Of a stretch of 64,000 nt of DNA, positions 35,140 to 43,816 are shown piece by piece. The stretch lies in contig NZ_JAAQPI010000022.1 in the NCBI RefSeq assembly GCF_011683955.1, forward strand, positions 1 to 64,000, read 5' to 3'. Position 1 is the first letter of the stretch. Each line of letters opens with the position of its first letter. Source of the DNA: Pseudomaricurvus alkylphenolicus. GTDB taxonomy: Bacteria; Pseudomonadota; Gammaproteobacteria; Pseudomonadales; Cellvibrionaceae. Position numbers and translations under genes: made by a program. A model generated the notes under the pieces. It did no database searches. It had not been told where the DNA came from and saw only the letters and a list, made by a program, of their open reading frames with translations.

Positions 35140-36059
35140 ATAGCGTTATTGATCAGATTGGCAAACGCCTGAAAGATCTTCAAGATCCGCAGTGTGCGGA
35201 CAGTCAGCGATTGTTTCACGGACGCGGACGCCTGGTACCCGGATTCGAACAGGTCACGGTGGATTTGTTTGCGCCGGTGTTATGGGTGACGTTTTTTAAG
35301 GCCCCGGAAGCGGCAGACTTTGAAGCTAATCTGCTGCAGGCACTGGCGCAGCTGGCGGACCGGTTTGGTCTGGCCGCAGTTGCTGTTCAGCGACGATATT
35401 TAAAGGTAGCGGCGGACTGTGTCTGGGGAGCGTTGCCGAAGTCCATGGTGGCCCGCCGGGGTGAGGCGCGGTTTCATATTCAATTGGGTGAGAATCAAAA
35501 CACCGGCTATTTTCTGGATATGGAACCGGGACGTCGGTGGTTGGAGCAGCGCGCCGCGGATAAAAAAATACTCAACCTGTTCGCCTTTACCTGCGCCTTT
35601 TCGGTGGTCGGGCAGATGGCTGCAGCACGGGAAGTTGTCAACGTGGATATGAGTCGGGGGGCTTTGAATCGCGGCCGTGACAATCATCGCCTCAATGGGC
35701 TGGATACGTCGGGCATCGCCTTTATGCAGGAAAATATTCTGAAGTCCTGGGGACGCATTCGCCGTCGCGGCCCCTTTGATATTGCCGTGCTGGATCCGCC
35801 CTCTTTCCAACGAGGAAGTTTCGAAGCGCAAAAGGATTATCGAAAACTGGTGCGGCGACTGCCGGAGTTGTTGGTTGACGGTGGGGATGCGCTGCTGTGT
35901 CTGAATTCCCCACAGCTGAGCGTCTCATTTTTGCAGGAGCTGGTCGAGCAGGAATGCCCGGCGTGTCGGTTTATTGAGCGCTTGGCGCCGTCACCGGATT
36001 TTCCGGACAGAGATCCTGATCAGCAGCTGAAGTTGCTGCACTTTCAATACCACTCCTAA
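35136..36059 (+). CDS. Class I SAM-dependent methyltransferase (RlmI/RlmK-like)
   Basis: A 307-residue protein related to the COG1092 23S rRNA methyltransferases (RlmI, RlmK C-terminal domain) but without a PUA domain. The SAM motif is ILNLFAFTCAFSVVGQMAAAREVVNVDMS and the catalytic-side motif is VLDPPSFQRG, with NTGYFLDMEPGRRWL upstream as in RlmI. TTG start overlapping the preceding stop. Likely an RNA base methyltransferase; target unknown. Confidence 0.82.
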   Translation: MNSVIDQIGKRLKDLQDPQCADSQRLFHGRGRLVPGFEQVTVDLFAPVLWVTFFKAPEAADFEANLLQALAQLADRFGLAAVAVQRRYLKVAADCVWGALPKSMVARRGEARFHIQLGENQNTGYFLDMEPGRRWLEQRAADKKILNLFAFTCAFSVVGQMAAAREVVNVDMSRGALNRGRDNHRLNGLDTSGIAFMQENILKSWGRIRRRGPFDIAVLDPPSFQRGSFEAQKDYRKLVRRLPELLVDGGDALLCLNSPQLSVSFLQELVEQECPACRFIERLAPSPDFPDRDPDQQLKLLHFQYHS

Positions 36060-36094
36060 ATCAATACCCTGCAGCTGGGGTCAAAGCGAGGGGA

Positions 36095-36568
36095 TTAGGC
36101 GTAGCGGTAATCCAGAGATTGCCGCAGCAGTTGCTGCACCATGCGGTTGATAGTGACGGACTCGCCTGAGCGCAACACCGCTCGCAGCAGGTGGATATTG
36201 GTTCTGCGACTGGCCGCGACAGAGGCGGGCAGTTGCGGGTTTTCCGTCGCTTCCTCTCCATCAGGCAATGGGTCGGCGGAGCCACTGAGCAGGGTGAATC
36301 CCATATGGGTCAGAATGACCTGATCCAATCCTTCCTGCCGTATAGTTTCGCCGTAGCGGATGTAGCCGGATTCGGCCAGCCAGATGGCGGCGCCGAAACA
36401 GCTTTGGTGGCGTTCGCTGTGCAATCCGTATTCATCGGGTGTATCCGGTCCGCTGATTTCCTCAACCAGGAGCAAGGACTTACGTGGGAATTGGCGGTAG
36501 AGCTGCACCAGCATGCGCGCCACGTCTTTATAGAAATCATCGATATGAATGTCGCTCACAGCATCCAT
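36095..36568 (-). CDS. Hypothetical protein (possible winged-helix fold)
   Basis: A 157-residue soluble protein I cannot name. N-terminal part (FYKDVARMLVQLYRQFPRKSLLLVEEI) looks helical, followed by a Cys and Tyr-rich stretch FGAAIWLAESGYIRYGETIRQEGLDQVILTHMGFTLL that resembles a winged-helix wing region. No signal peptide or membrane segment. Convergent with the methyltransferase gene. Confidence 0.6.
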   Translation of the reverse strand: MDAVSDIHIDDFYKDVARMLVQLYRQFPRKSLLLVEEISGPDTPDEYGLHSERHQSCFGAAIWLAESGYIRYGETIRQEGLDQVILTHMGFTLLSGSADPLPDGEEATENPQLPASVAASRRTNIHLLRAVLRSGESVTINRMVQQLLRQSLDYRYA

Positions 36569-36675
36569 TCCTGAAAAATCGGGACTTTATTTTGGCGCAA
36601 AGTACAGCGAAGTGCGCCCCGTTGCCGACAACGGGGCCTTTTCTCGCGACGTGCGGAACAAACCGCGTTGCCGGG

Positions 36676-37902
36676 TTACTGTTGGTAGCGCTCCAGGAAC
36701 TCGCCGAATCGTGTTATGGCGTCGTCGATTTCGTCGGCCCGGGGCAGGAACACGATACGGAAGTGATCGGGTTCATTCCAGTTAAAGGCGGTGCCCTCAA
36801 CGAGCAGAATGCGCTCCTGAATCAGGAAGTCCAACACCATCTGCTGGTCGTTATGGATCTTGTGGCGGTCAAGGTCGATCTTCGGGAACAGATACAGTGC
36901 CCCCTTGGGTTTAACACAACTGACACCGGGAATTTCAGTGATTCTTTGCCAGGCCATATCGCGTTGTTCACGCAGCCGCCCGCCGGGCAGAATCAATTCG
37001 TTAATACTCTGGTAGCCGCCCAGGGCCGTCTGAATGGCAAACATGGAGGGCACGTTGGCGCACAGGCGCATGGAGGAGAGCATGTTGATGCCCTCGACAA
37101 AGCCCTTGGCTCGTTGTTTGGCGCCACTGATGATCATCCAGCCAGAGCGGAAACCTGCCAGCCGATAGGACTTGGACAGGCCGTTGAAGCTGACACAGAC
37201 CACGTCCTGGGCGAGGCGGCCCATGGGGACAAACTCGGTGTCGTCGTAAAGAATCTTGCTGTAGATTTCATCGGCAAAAATAATCAGATTGTGCTGGCGC
37301 GCCAGCTCAACAATCTGTTCCAGCAGTTCCTGGCTGTAGACGGCACCGGTGGGGTTGTTGGGATTGATGACCACAATACCGCGGGTGCGGTCGGTGATCT
37401 TCGATTTGATGTCGTCGATATCCGGAAACCATTCGGCCTGTTCGTCGCAGCGATAGTGGACGGGGTTGCCGCCGCCGAGATTAACGGCCGCGGTCCACAG
37501 CGGGTAGTCGGGTGACGGCACCAGTATCTCATCGCCATTGTTCAGCAGTGCCTGCATGGACATGGTGATCAGTTCGCTGACACCGTTACCCAGGTAGATA
37601 TCGTCGATCTCGACACCGGGAACCTGCAGTTGCTGGCATTCCTGCATGATCGATTTGCGTGCCGCAAACAGGCCGTGGGATTCGCAGTAGCCCTGGGCGT
37701 TGCGCAGGTTGTAGATAACATCCAGGATGATTTCGTCCGGGGCATCGAAGCCAAAGGGCGCAGGGTTGCCGATGTTGAGCTTGAGGACGCGGTGGCCTTC
37801 TTCTTCGAGCCGGTTGGCGTGTTCGAGCACGGGGCCTCGAATGTCGTAACAGACTCCATGCAGTTTCTCGGATTTATCAATGCTGAGCATTTGTTTTACC
37901 AT
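36676..37902 (-). CDS. alaA: Alanine-synthesising PLP aminotransferase AlaA
   Basis: A 408-residue fold-type I aminotransferase very similar to E. coli AlaA (glutamate-pyruvate transaminase). Conserved parts are NIGNPAPFGFDAPDEI, YLGNGVSELITMSMQALLNNGDEILVPSPDYPLW, INPNNPTGAVY, IIFADEIYSKILYD and the lysine motif SFNGLSKSYRLAGFRSGWM, whose Lys binds PLP. The C-terminal Arg in HFRIVFLPR binds the substrate carboxylate. Monocistronic on the minus strand. Confidence 0.94.
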   Translation of the reverse strand: MVKQMLSIDKSEKLHGVCYDIRGPVLEHANRLEEEGHRVLKLNIGNPAPFGFDAPDEIILDVIYNLRNAQGYCESHGLFAARKSIMQECQQLQVPGVEIDDIYLGNGVSELITMSMQALLNNGDEILVPSPDYPLWTAAVNLGGGNPVHYRCDEQAEWFPDIDDIKSKITDRTRGIVVINPNNPTGAVYSQELLEQIVELARQHNLIIFADEIYSKILYDDTEFVPMGRLAQDVVCVSFNGLSKSYRLAGFRSGWMIISGAKQRAKGFVEGINMLSSMRLCANVPSMFAIQTALGGYQSINELILPGGRLREQRDMAWQRITEIPGVSCVKPKGALYLFPKIDLDRHKIHNDQQMVLDFLIQERILLVEGTAFNWNEPDHFRIVFLPRADEIDDAITRFGEFLERYQQ

Positions 37903-38019
37903 CTGACATCAATTCCTTCGGGTTTGGGACCTTTATACCCTCTGCGGTGGTCAAATTCCGAAGCAAGAAATTTTATTAGTAGTGATTAGGTTTTTTAATC
38001 ACGTGAGAAGGAAGGGATT

Positions 38020-38463
38020 ATGGCAGATCAAGACTCAAAAAACGACGCCGAAACACCGGAAGGGGCTCCCAGTGGTTGGGGGGATGACTACTGGCGGCAG
38101 AAGCTGACGCCGGAGCAGTTTCATGTTTGTCGGGAGAAGGGCACCGAGCGGGCGTTTACGGGTGAATATTGGCAGACGACAACGGCGGGGAGTTATTTGT
38201 GTCGTTGCTGTGGCGAGCCGCTGTTTCAGTCTGACACCAAGTTTGATGCCGGCTGTGGTTGGCCCAGTTTTAACAGTCCGCTCAATGGTGAGGTGATTCA
38301 GGAGAATCGGGACACCAGCCATGGCATGATTCGCACGGAGGTGGTTTGCCGTAAGTGTGACAGTCACTTGGGGCATGTTTTCCCTGATGGCCCGGCGCCT
38401 ACAGGGCTGCGATATTGCATCAATTCCGCCTCTATCCTGCTGCAGCCGGAAGATGGGGAGTAG
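38020..38463 (+). CDS. msrB: Peptide-methionine (R)-S-oxide reductase MsrB
   Basis: A 147-residue enzyme that reduces methionine-R-sulfoxide in proteins. Zinc-binding Cys pairs are CRCC and CRKC; the motifs [11 protein letters not shown] and [25 protein letters not shown] contain the catalytic Cys (in RYCIN). Cytosolic, no signal peptide. An AAGGAAGGG tract precedes the ATG. Followed by a DUF1499 membrane protein. Confidence 0.95.
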   Translation: MADQDSKNDAETPEGAPSGWGDDYWRQKLTPEQFHVCREKGTERAFTGEYWQTTTAGSYLCRCCGEPLFQSDTKFDAGCGWPSFNSPLNGEVIQENRDTSHGMIRTEVVCRKCDSHLGHVFPDGPAPTGLRYCINSASILLQPEDGE

Positions 38464-38524
38464 GCTGTACAAGCCGCATAACTTTCTAAATTGATTTAAT
38501 ACTGACAACAAGGAATTCCTTAGC

Positions 38525-39256
38525 GTGAAGAATTGGTTGACGCGGATGCAGTGGTCCGCCCTGGTTTTGTTGATTTTGGTGATTGCCGGCCACAAGCTCG
38601 ATTTGCTGTCGTTCAGTATGTTGCGCCAGGGGCTGATGGTATCTATGGCGGCGATGTTGTTGGGGGCTGTGATTGCCCTGGGTGTGATGGCTTGGGCGAT
38701 ACTGAAAAAGCGCCGGGACTGGATGTTACCGGCGTTGATTGGGGTATTGGTTCCGGCCTTGCCGTTGGGGGTTATGATGTTGACGGTGGGTAAGGGGTTT
38801 GAGGTACCGCCGATTCATGACATCAGTACGGATTTGAATGTGCCGCCGGAGTTTGTGGCGGCGCGCAAGGCCCGGCAGACCGGCGAGAACAGTCTGGATC
38901 ACGGGGGCGAGAAGGTGGCCCGGCAGCAGCGGCAGGCGTACCCGGATCTGGAGTCTTTGAGTCTGGATGCCGATGCTGCAAAGGTGTTTGTGTTGGTGCG
39001 GCAGTTGGTTGAGCAGCGTGGCTGGGAGCTGCTGCGGGTGGATGAGGAGTCTCTGGTGCTTGAGGCGATGGAGGAGACGGCGATTATGGGTTTTAAGGAT
39101 GATGTGGTGGTGCGTGTGACTGAGGTGGCTTCCGGGGCTGTGGTGGATATGCGGTCGGTGTCACGCGTCGGGGTCAGCGATCTTGGTGCCAATGCTCAGC
39201 GGATTCGGCTGTTTTTGCGGGATTTGGAGGGGGCTTGTGAGGGGTGTGGGCCTTGA
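38525..39256 (+). CDS. DUF1499 domain membrane protein
   Basis: A 243-residue protein with three predicted N-terminal transmembrane helices (about 10-28, 35-58 and 66-88) and a C-terminal DUF1499 domain (about 100-240: DLESLSLDADAAKVFVLV, GWELLRV, IMGFKDDVVVRV, VDMRSVSRVGVSDLGANAQRI). The domain has no known activity. GTG start at 38525 after AAGGAA. The repeat copy B lies downstream. Confidence 0.83.
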   Translation: MKNWLTRMQWSALVLLILVIAGHKLDLLSFSMLRQGLMVSMAAMLLGAVIALGVMAWAILKKRRDWMLPALIGVLVPALPLGVMMLTVGKGFEVPPIHDISTDLNVPPEFVAARKARQTGENSLDHGGEKVARQQRQAYPDLESLSLDADAAKVFVLVRQLVEQRGWELLRVDEESLVLEAMEETAIMGFKDDVVVRVTEVASGAVVDMRSVSRVGVSDLGANAQRIRLFLRDLEGACEGCGP

Positions 39257-39357
39257 TTGGCCTGCCATATCAAACAAGGGGTCGGATCTGACAGCCTGCT
39301 TGGTGCCAGGAGCGGAAGTTCATATTCCGGTTCAGGGCACCATGGGCATTCGATAAT

Positions 39358-39630
39358 GTCCGCAATGGCCGCACGAGGTAGGGTGGATTAGAAGCGCTTT
39401 GCGCTTCGTCGCCTAAAGCGCCTACTGTTGGAATCCACCGATCCGCCGAAGGTTTAAATTGGCGGCGGCCGCCTATAAACCGCCTGTTACAGCAACATCC
39501 CAGGGTGTTAAAAACCGGGCCGCAGCCAACGAACAACACCTGCGGAACTGTCGGATTACGCTCCGCGAAGCGGAGCTAATCCGACCTACGCGGGAAGAAA
39601 ATCCTGCCGTTTCGAACTACCGCTTATGGC
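39358..39630. repeat. Dispersed hairpin-rich repeat, copy B
   Basis: Second copy of the repeat at 21-272, in the 441-nt gap between two convergent genes. The core 39377-39590 is bounded by GGTAGGGTGGATTAG and CTAATCCGACCTACG. The central CCGCC/GGCGG hairpin and right hairpin are nearly identical to copy A. The left hairpin differs by an insertion of about 22 nt, and its stem reads GGTGGATT/AATCCACC rather than copy A's GTCGGATT/AATCCGAC, so both sides changed together. I see no gene elsewhere in 39257-39697. Confidence 0.7.
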
Positions 39631-39697
39631 ACGTAACTGCCAAGTTTAAGCCAATCCTGATGGGGTCGTCTGGCAGGGGAGATACGACTGATACAAT

Positions 39698-40495
39698 TCA
39701 GTCGTAGATCTTTTTCTTTTTCCAGGGGTCGTCTGACTCTTGCTCTTCGAATTCGTCCCACTGGGCTTCGGCTTCCTGTTTGGCGGCTTCGGCGCGTTGG
39801 TCGATTTCGTATTCGGGCTCTTGTTCTTTGAGTTCGGACTCCAGCTTGTCGATGACGGCGTTGAGTTGCTGGATTTGTTTGATGTAGCTGGTTTCGCCGC
39901 TTTCTTTGGCGAGCAGTTTTTTGGCCAGGGTGTAGTAGTGGATGGCCAGTCGACCTTTGTCGCTGCCCTGGGCCTGTTTGGCGTTGACGATGTAGGCGTC
40001 GACGCTCATTTGGATGACCAGGTGTTTGATCTGGCTTTCGTATTGTTTGAACTGGGCGGGGCTGAGATTGCCTTTTTTCTGCTGTTGAGCGATGAAGGTG
40101 TTGAGACCCTGGAGCAGGGATTTGACTTCTTTAACTTGCTGGGGGTTGTCGAGGGTGGTTCGTTTGGTGTTGGCGGGTTTGCGCTGGGCGTTTTCGAGTT
40201 GTTGGCGGTGGAGGGCCAGTTCGTCGATGTAGACTTTTTCTTTGGGTTCCAGCTTGGCCAGTTGTTCGGTGACGTCAGTGAGGCAGCGGTGGACGAGTAT
40301 GTTGAGTTCTTTGGGCAGGAAGTCGTCAGGGAAGCCGTTGATCATGTATTTGAAGTCTTTGGCCCGCAGTTTGAGTGCGGAGAGCAGGCGTATCTTCTGC
40401 TGGCGTTTGCGCTCGATGTTCTGCGATATCAACGCATAGGTCACCAGCGCCACCATCAATAGGGCAATAATTGTAATTATCATTGTGGTCGACAT
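39698..40495 (-). CDS. Hypothetical single-pass membrane protein with coiled coil
   Basis: A 265-residue protein with one N-terminal transmembrane helix (MSTTMIITIIALLMVALVTYAL) and a long helical, charged cytoplasmic region. Motifs LRAKDFKYMINGFPDDFLPKELNILVHRCL and DAYIVNAKQAQGSDKGRLAIHYYTLAKKLL look conserved. The C-terminus is Glu-rich and ends basic (DPWKKKKIYD). Function not known to me. It diverges from the tRNA cassette. Confidence 0.72.
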   Translation of the reverse strand: MSTTMIITIIALLMVALVTYALISQNIERKRQQKIRLLSALKLRAKDFKYMINGFPDDFLPKELNILVHRCLTDVTEQLAKLEPKEKVYIDELALHRQQLENAQRKPANTKRTTLDNPQQVKEVKSLLQGLNTFIAQQQKKGNLSPAQFKQYESQIKHLVIQMSVDAYIVNAKQAQGSDKGRLAIHYYTLAKKLLAKESGETSYIKQIQQLNAVIDKLESELKEQEPEYEIDQRAEAAKQEAEAQWDEFEEQESDDPWKKKKIYD

Positions 40496-40719
40496 GGGAC
40501 AATGCTACTCATTTGGGTCGGTTGGCGCAAATATCAACGGATCATTGCGGTTACTCAGGAGTGTTTCTTATATCGTAATTCAGCGACGCCTGCCACCTCA
40601 GAGGGTATTTATGGTCAGCTTTGGGTCCGGTGGGCCGGTGTTGTCGGGGGCCGCCTTGGCAGATGCCGATGGTGCCGCTAAGTCATTGTTAGAAAAATGA
40701 AAAAAATATTATTGGAGAG

Positions 40720-40748
40720 TTGACAGGGGCGCCGTTGGTACATAGAAT
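40720..40748 (+). promoter_or_regulatory. Strong sigma70 promoter of the tRNA cassette
   Basis: TTGACA at 40720-40725 is a perfect -35, followed by a 17-nt spacer and TAGAAT at 40743-40748 (five of six). A GC-rich discriminator (GCGCCCC) follows, as expected for growth-rate-controlled stable RNA genes. I see no gene in 40496-40719; a 71-codon frame there has no supporting features. Confidence 0.8.
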
Positions 40749-40791
40749 GCGCCCCACTTCTGACGGCGACAGCCGATCACGGAGGTCCAGG

Positions 40792-40867
40792 GTCCCCTTC
40801 GTCTAGAGGCCTAGGACACCGCCCTTTCACGGCGGTAACAGGGGTTCGACTCCCCTAGGGGACGCCA
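40792..40867 (+). tRNA. tRNA-Glu (TTC), copy 1
   Basis: A 76-nt tRNA with acceptor stem GTCCCCT/AGGGGAC, anticodon loop CTTTCAC giving anticodon TTC, T-loop GGTTCGACTCC and encoded CCA end. It lies 2 nt before tRNA-Gly. The gene is identical to copy 2. Confidence 0.97.
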
Positions 40868-40869
40868 CT

Positions 40870-40945
<76 letters not shown>

Positions 40946-41043
40946 ATTTTATGAAGCTTGATGTTATCAGGTTTCCAGGCGGCAGCCGGTCATCTTTGAT
41001 GCGGGATGTCGTTTTTCCTAGGAAGGAAAGTGAACCACTTTTC

Positions 41044-41119
41044 GTCCCCTTCGTCTAGAGGCCTAGGACACCGCCCTTTCACGGCGGTAACAGGGGTTCG
41101 ACTCCCCTAGGGGACGCCA
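41044..41119 (+). tRNA. tRNA-Glu (TTC), copy 2
   Basis: Identical to the tRNA-Glu at 40792. The two copies lie 252 nt apart, and copy 2 follows a 98-nt spacer unlike the sequence before copy 1, so it is probably transcribed from the same upstream promoter. Confidence 0.97.
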
Positions 41120-41153
41120 TTTTCCACAGTTGAGCATTTGTGACGCTGTGTTT

Positions 41154-41229
<76 letters not shown>

Positions 41230-41235
41230 AATACG

Positions 41236-41263
41236 AAAAACCGGCTTTTTAGCCGGTTTTTTT
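41236..41263 (+). terminator. Rho-independent terminator of the tRNA cassette
   Basis: Stem AAAAACCGGCT/AGCCGGTTTTT with a TTTT loop, followed by more T residues. Classic intrinsic terminator directly after the last tRNA. Confidence 0.92.
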
Positions 41264-41327
41264 ATGCCTGAATTTTACTCTTAACTAAAGGGTCAAACTC
41301 CTTGATGCCGCGGGTTTCGTGCCTCAA

Positions 41328-41475
41328 GCGGCGGCTGGGAGCTGCGTTTTCCGAGCTGTCGGGCGGCCCTCCGGCCTTCCCTCAGTCCCAAAAAAGCCCG
41401 GCAAAAAGACGCCGGTCTTTTTTACTCCTTCGGCGCCCTCTTTTACGCTCGGAAAACGCAGCCCCCAGCCACCGC
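41328..41475. repeat. Long imperfect inverted repeat
   Basis: Arms at 41328-41356 and 41447-41475 match as inverted complements in 27 of 29 positions (shared core CTGCGTTTTCCGAGC). Between them lies a second hairpin AAAAAGAC/GTCTTTTT around GCCG near 41405-41422. The transcript would form one large branched hairpin. The element fills most of the 296-nt noncoding gap between the tRNA terminator and the convergent minus-strand gene. Confidence 0.6.
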
Positions 41476-41559
41476 TAACACCGTGGTGTATCTGGATTTG
41501 TGCCTCAATGACTGGTGCCGGTGCCCGGGCTGATGCGTGGCTGTTGCAAGAGGGGGAGA

Positions 41560-41973
41560 TTAATGAAGGCCGAGGATTCTCGCCCGCTCCTTTTCGTAGT
41601 CGAATTCGGTGTTATTATCCTCGGCTTCGAATCTCAGCTCGTCGAGCTGCTGGAAAAGGGAGATTTCCTCATCCGGCATATAGTGCAGGCAATCACCACC
41701 AAACAACCACAGTAGGTCTCTGGGTACCGCCGGGGTCAGATGCGGGAAGGCGGCGATGATTCGACAGATCATTCTCTGGCCGGTCTCGATAAAGGCTTCA
41801 TCGGGGTGTTGGCTGCTGCAGGTGACCTCCAGCATGTCCAGTAGTTGTTGCTCGTCTTCGCTGACATCAGCGTCGGGGCTGTTCAGGCCGGCCATGGTGC
41901 TGTGGATGTGTTGGCGCAGGCCGGTGAGCAGTTGTTGGTGAAATTGGAAGTGGGGGTTTTCTGGGTGACTCAT
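41560..41973 (-). CDS. Conserved hypothetical protein (PA2817-like)
   Basis: A 137-residue soluble acidic protein. The segment HLTPAVPRDLLWLFGGDCLHYMPDEEISLFQQLDELRFEAE resembles a Pseudomonas family I recall as PA2817-like; function unknown. ATG 41973 (MSHPENPHF) is preferred because GAGG lies six nt upstream; an ATG four codons earlier lacks one. Divergent from the ABC transporter genes. Confidence 0.7.
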   Translation of the reverse strand: MSHPENPHFQFHQQLLTGLRQHIHSTMAGLNSPDADVSEDEQQLLDMLEVTCSSQHPDEAFIETGQRMICRIIAAFPHLTPAVPRDLLWLFGGDCLHYMPDEEISLFQQLDELRFEAEDNNTEFDYEKERARILGLH

Positions 41974-42054
41974 TGGGGGCCTCATCTTTAATTTGGCGAT
42001 TATACCCCCATATTGGTTTGCAGTATCGACGGCGATTTTCTATACAGGACAGCT

Positions 42055-43002
42055 ATGACGACGGCACTCAGTATACGTGGGCTGCAGAAGACCTACGATA
42101 ATGGTTTTGAGGCTCTTAAAGGTATTGATTTGACGGTGGAGCAGGGGGATTTCTTTGCTCTGCTTGGGCCCAATGGGGCGGGCAAGTCCACCACGATTGG
42201 GGTGATTTGTTCTTTGGTGACCAAAAGTGCCGGTGAGGTGTCGATTTTTGGTCACGATATCGACAGGGATTTTGCTGCAGCCAAGAAAGAGCTGGGTATT
42301 GTGCCCCAGGAGTTTAATTTTTCTCAGTTTGAGACGGTCGAGCATATCGTTGTTAATCAGTCGGGTTATTACGGTCTGAAGAAGTCTGTGGCCCTTGAGC
42401 GTACCGAAAAGTATCTCAAGCAGCTGGGGTTGTGGGATAAGCGTCATACTCAGGCGCGGATGTTGTCCGGGGGGATGAAACGGCGTTTGATGATCGCGCG
42501 GGCGTTGATTCATGAGCCTCGTCTGTTGATTCTTGATGAGCCTACCGCGGGAGTGGATATTGAGTTGCGCCGTTCGATGTGGGAGTTCCTGCAGGAGATC
42601 AACGCCAAGGGTACGACGATTATTCTGACAACTCATTATCTGGAGGAGGCCGAAAGTCTCTGTCGCAATGTGGCGATTATTGATCAGGGGCAAATTGTGG
42701 AGAATACCAGCGTCAAGGCTCTGCTGAAGACGCTGAATCGGGAGACGTTTGTGTTGGATACCCGGGAAGCTCTGGCCGCCGTGCCCAAGGTCGCCGACTA
42801 TGAGCTGAAGTTGGTGGAGGAGCATTGTCTGGAGGTGGATGTGGAGAAGGGGCAGTCGCTCAATGAGTTGTTTGCCGGTCTGTCGGAGCAGGATATTCAT
42901 GTGGTGAGTATGCGTAACAAGGCGAACCGCCTGGAGGAGTTGTTTGTGTCGCTGGTCAATGCCAATGCCGCAATGCAACCCGATCAGGAGGTAAGCGCAT
43001 GA
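42055..43002 (+). CDS. ABC transporter ATP-binding protein (YadG-like)
   Basis: A 315-residue ATPase subunit. Walker A GPNGAGKST near 39, signature LSGGMKRRLMIARAL, Walker B LLILDEPTAGVD and switch His in LTTHYLEEAE are all intact, followed by a C-terminal domain of the ABC-2 exporter type. Together with the permease overlapping by 4 nt it resembles E. coli YadGH, an exporter with unknown substrate. ATG 42055 follows AGGAC. Confidence 0.9.
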   Translation: MTTALSIRGLQKTYDNGFEALKGIDLTVEQGDFFALLGPNGAGKSTTIGVICSLVTKSAGEVSIFGHDIDRDFAAAKKELGIVPQEFNFSQFETVEHIVVNQSGYYGLKKSVALERTEKYLKQLGLWDKRHTQARMLSGGMKRRLMIARALIHEPRLLILDEPTAGVDIELRRSMWEFLQEINAKGTTIILTTHYLEEAESLCRNVAIIDQGQIVENTSVKALLKTLNRETFVLDTREALAAVPKVADYELKLVEEHCLEVDVEKGQSLNELFAGLSEQDIHVVSMRNKANRLEELFVSLVNANAAMQPDQEVSA

Positions 43003-43772
43003 ATGCCCAGGAACAGTGGATCGCCCTGAGCACGATTGTGCGAAAGGAGGTGCACCGGTTTATGCGTATCTGGGTGCAGACCCTGGTGCCACCGGTAATC
43101 ACCATGACGCTCTATTTTGTGATTTTCGGCAGTCTGATCGGTTCTCGTATTGGCTCTATGGACGGCTTTTCCTATATGGAGTTTGTGGTGCCCGGCCTGA
43201 TCATGATGTCGGTGTTGACCAACTCCTATTCCAATGTGGTGTCCTCTTTTTATAGCGCCAAATTTCAGCGCAGTGTGGAGGAGTTACTGGTTTCACCCAC
43301 GCCGAATTACATTATTTTGTTGGGTTATACCATCGGGGGTGTGGCCAGGGGCCTGGCAGTAGGATTTATTGTCACCCTGGTGTCTCTGTTGTTTACTGAG
43401 CTCCAGGTGCACAGTTTGCCGGTGATGGTGGCTATTGTGGTAATGACCTCGGTGCTGTTTTCGCTGATGGGGTTTGTCAATGCGGTGTATGCCAATTCAT
43501 TCGATGATATTTCCATTGTTCCCACCTTTGTGCTGACGCCGCTCACCTATCTGGGAGGTGTGTTTTATTCGATTAGCCTGCTGCCGGAGTTTTGGCAGGG
43601 GGTTTCTCAGTTAAATCCGGTGTTGTATATGGTGAATGCCTTCCGCTATGGCATTTTGGGTATTTCCGATATCAATGTGGGTTTTGCGTTTATGGGGGTT
43701 GGGGCTTTTATCCTCGGGCTCTATCTATACTGTTTAAGTCTGCTCAACAGCGGCAAACGTTTACGGGCCTGA
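42999..43772 (+). CDS. ABC-2 type permease (YadH-like)
   Basis: A 257-residue inner-membrane protein with about six transmembrane helices, of the ABC-2/NodJ permease family. Features: FMRIWVQTLVPPVITMTLYFVIFGSLIGSRIG, VEELLVSPTPNYIILLGYTIGGVARG and PLTYLGGVFYSISLLPEFWQ. Start ATG overlaps the stop of the ATPase gene. Substrate unknown. Confidence 0.9.
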   Translation: MNAQEQWIALSTIVRKEVHRFMRIWVQTLVPPVITMTLYFVIFGSLIGSRIGSMDGFSYMEFVVPGLIMMSVLTNSYSNVVSSFYSAKFQRSVEELLVSPTPNYIILLGYTIGGVARGLAVGFIVTLVSLLFTELQVHSLPVMVAIVVMTSVLFSLMGFVNAVYANSFDDISIVPTFVLTPLTYLGGVFYSISLLPEFWQGVSQLNPVLYMVNAFRYGILGISDINVGFAFMGVGAFILGLYLYCLSLLNSGKRLRA

Positions 43773-43816
43773 TACGGCACAATCTGATTACGGTTAATTG
43801 AAGGGTAAAGAGGCGT

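Noticed and set aside
40485-40700. A 71-codon frame before the tRNA cassette
   Set aside because: No recognisable motif and no good ribosome binding site. It starts inside the divergent gene.
41328-41475. Integron attC site
   Set aside because: The large hairpin lacks the paired core sites (GTTRRRY/RYYYAAC), and there is no integrase or gene cassette.
41319-41759. A 146-codon frame across the long inverted repeat
   Set aside because: It reads through the inverted repeat and then antisense to the PA2817-like gene; no protein-like features.
42040-42978. A 312-codon minus-strand frame
   Set aside because: Antisense to the ABC ATPase, whose motifs are intact.
43773-43816. preQ1 riboswitch before queF
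   Set aside because: The gap is only 44 nt and shows no preQ1 aptamer features.
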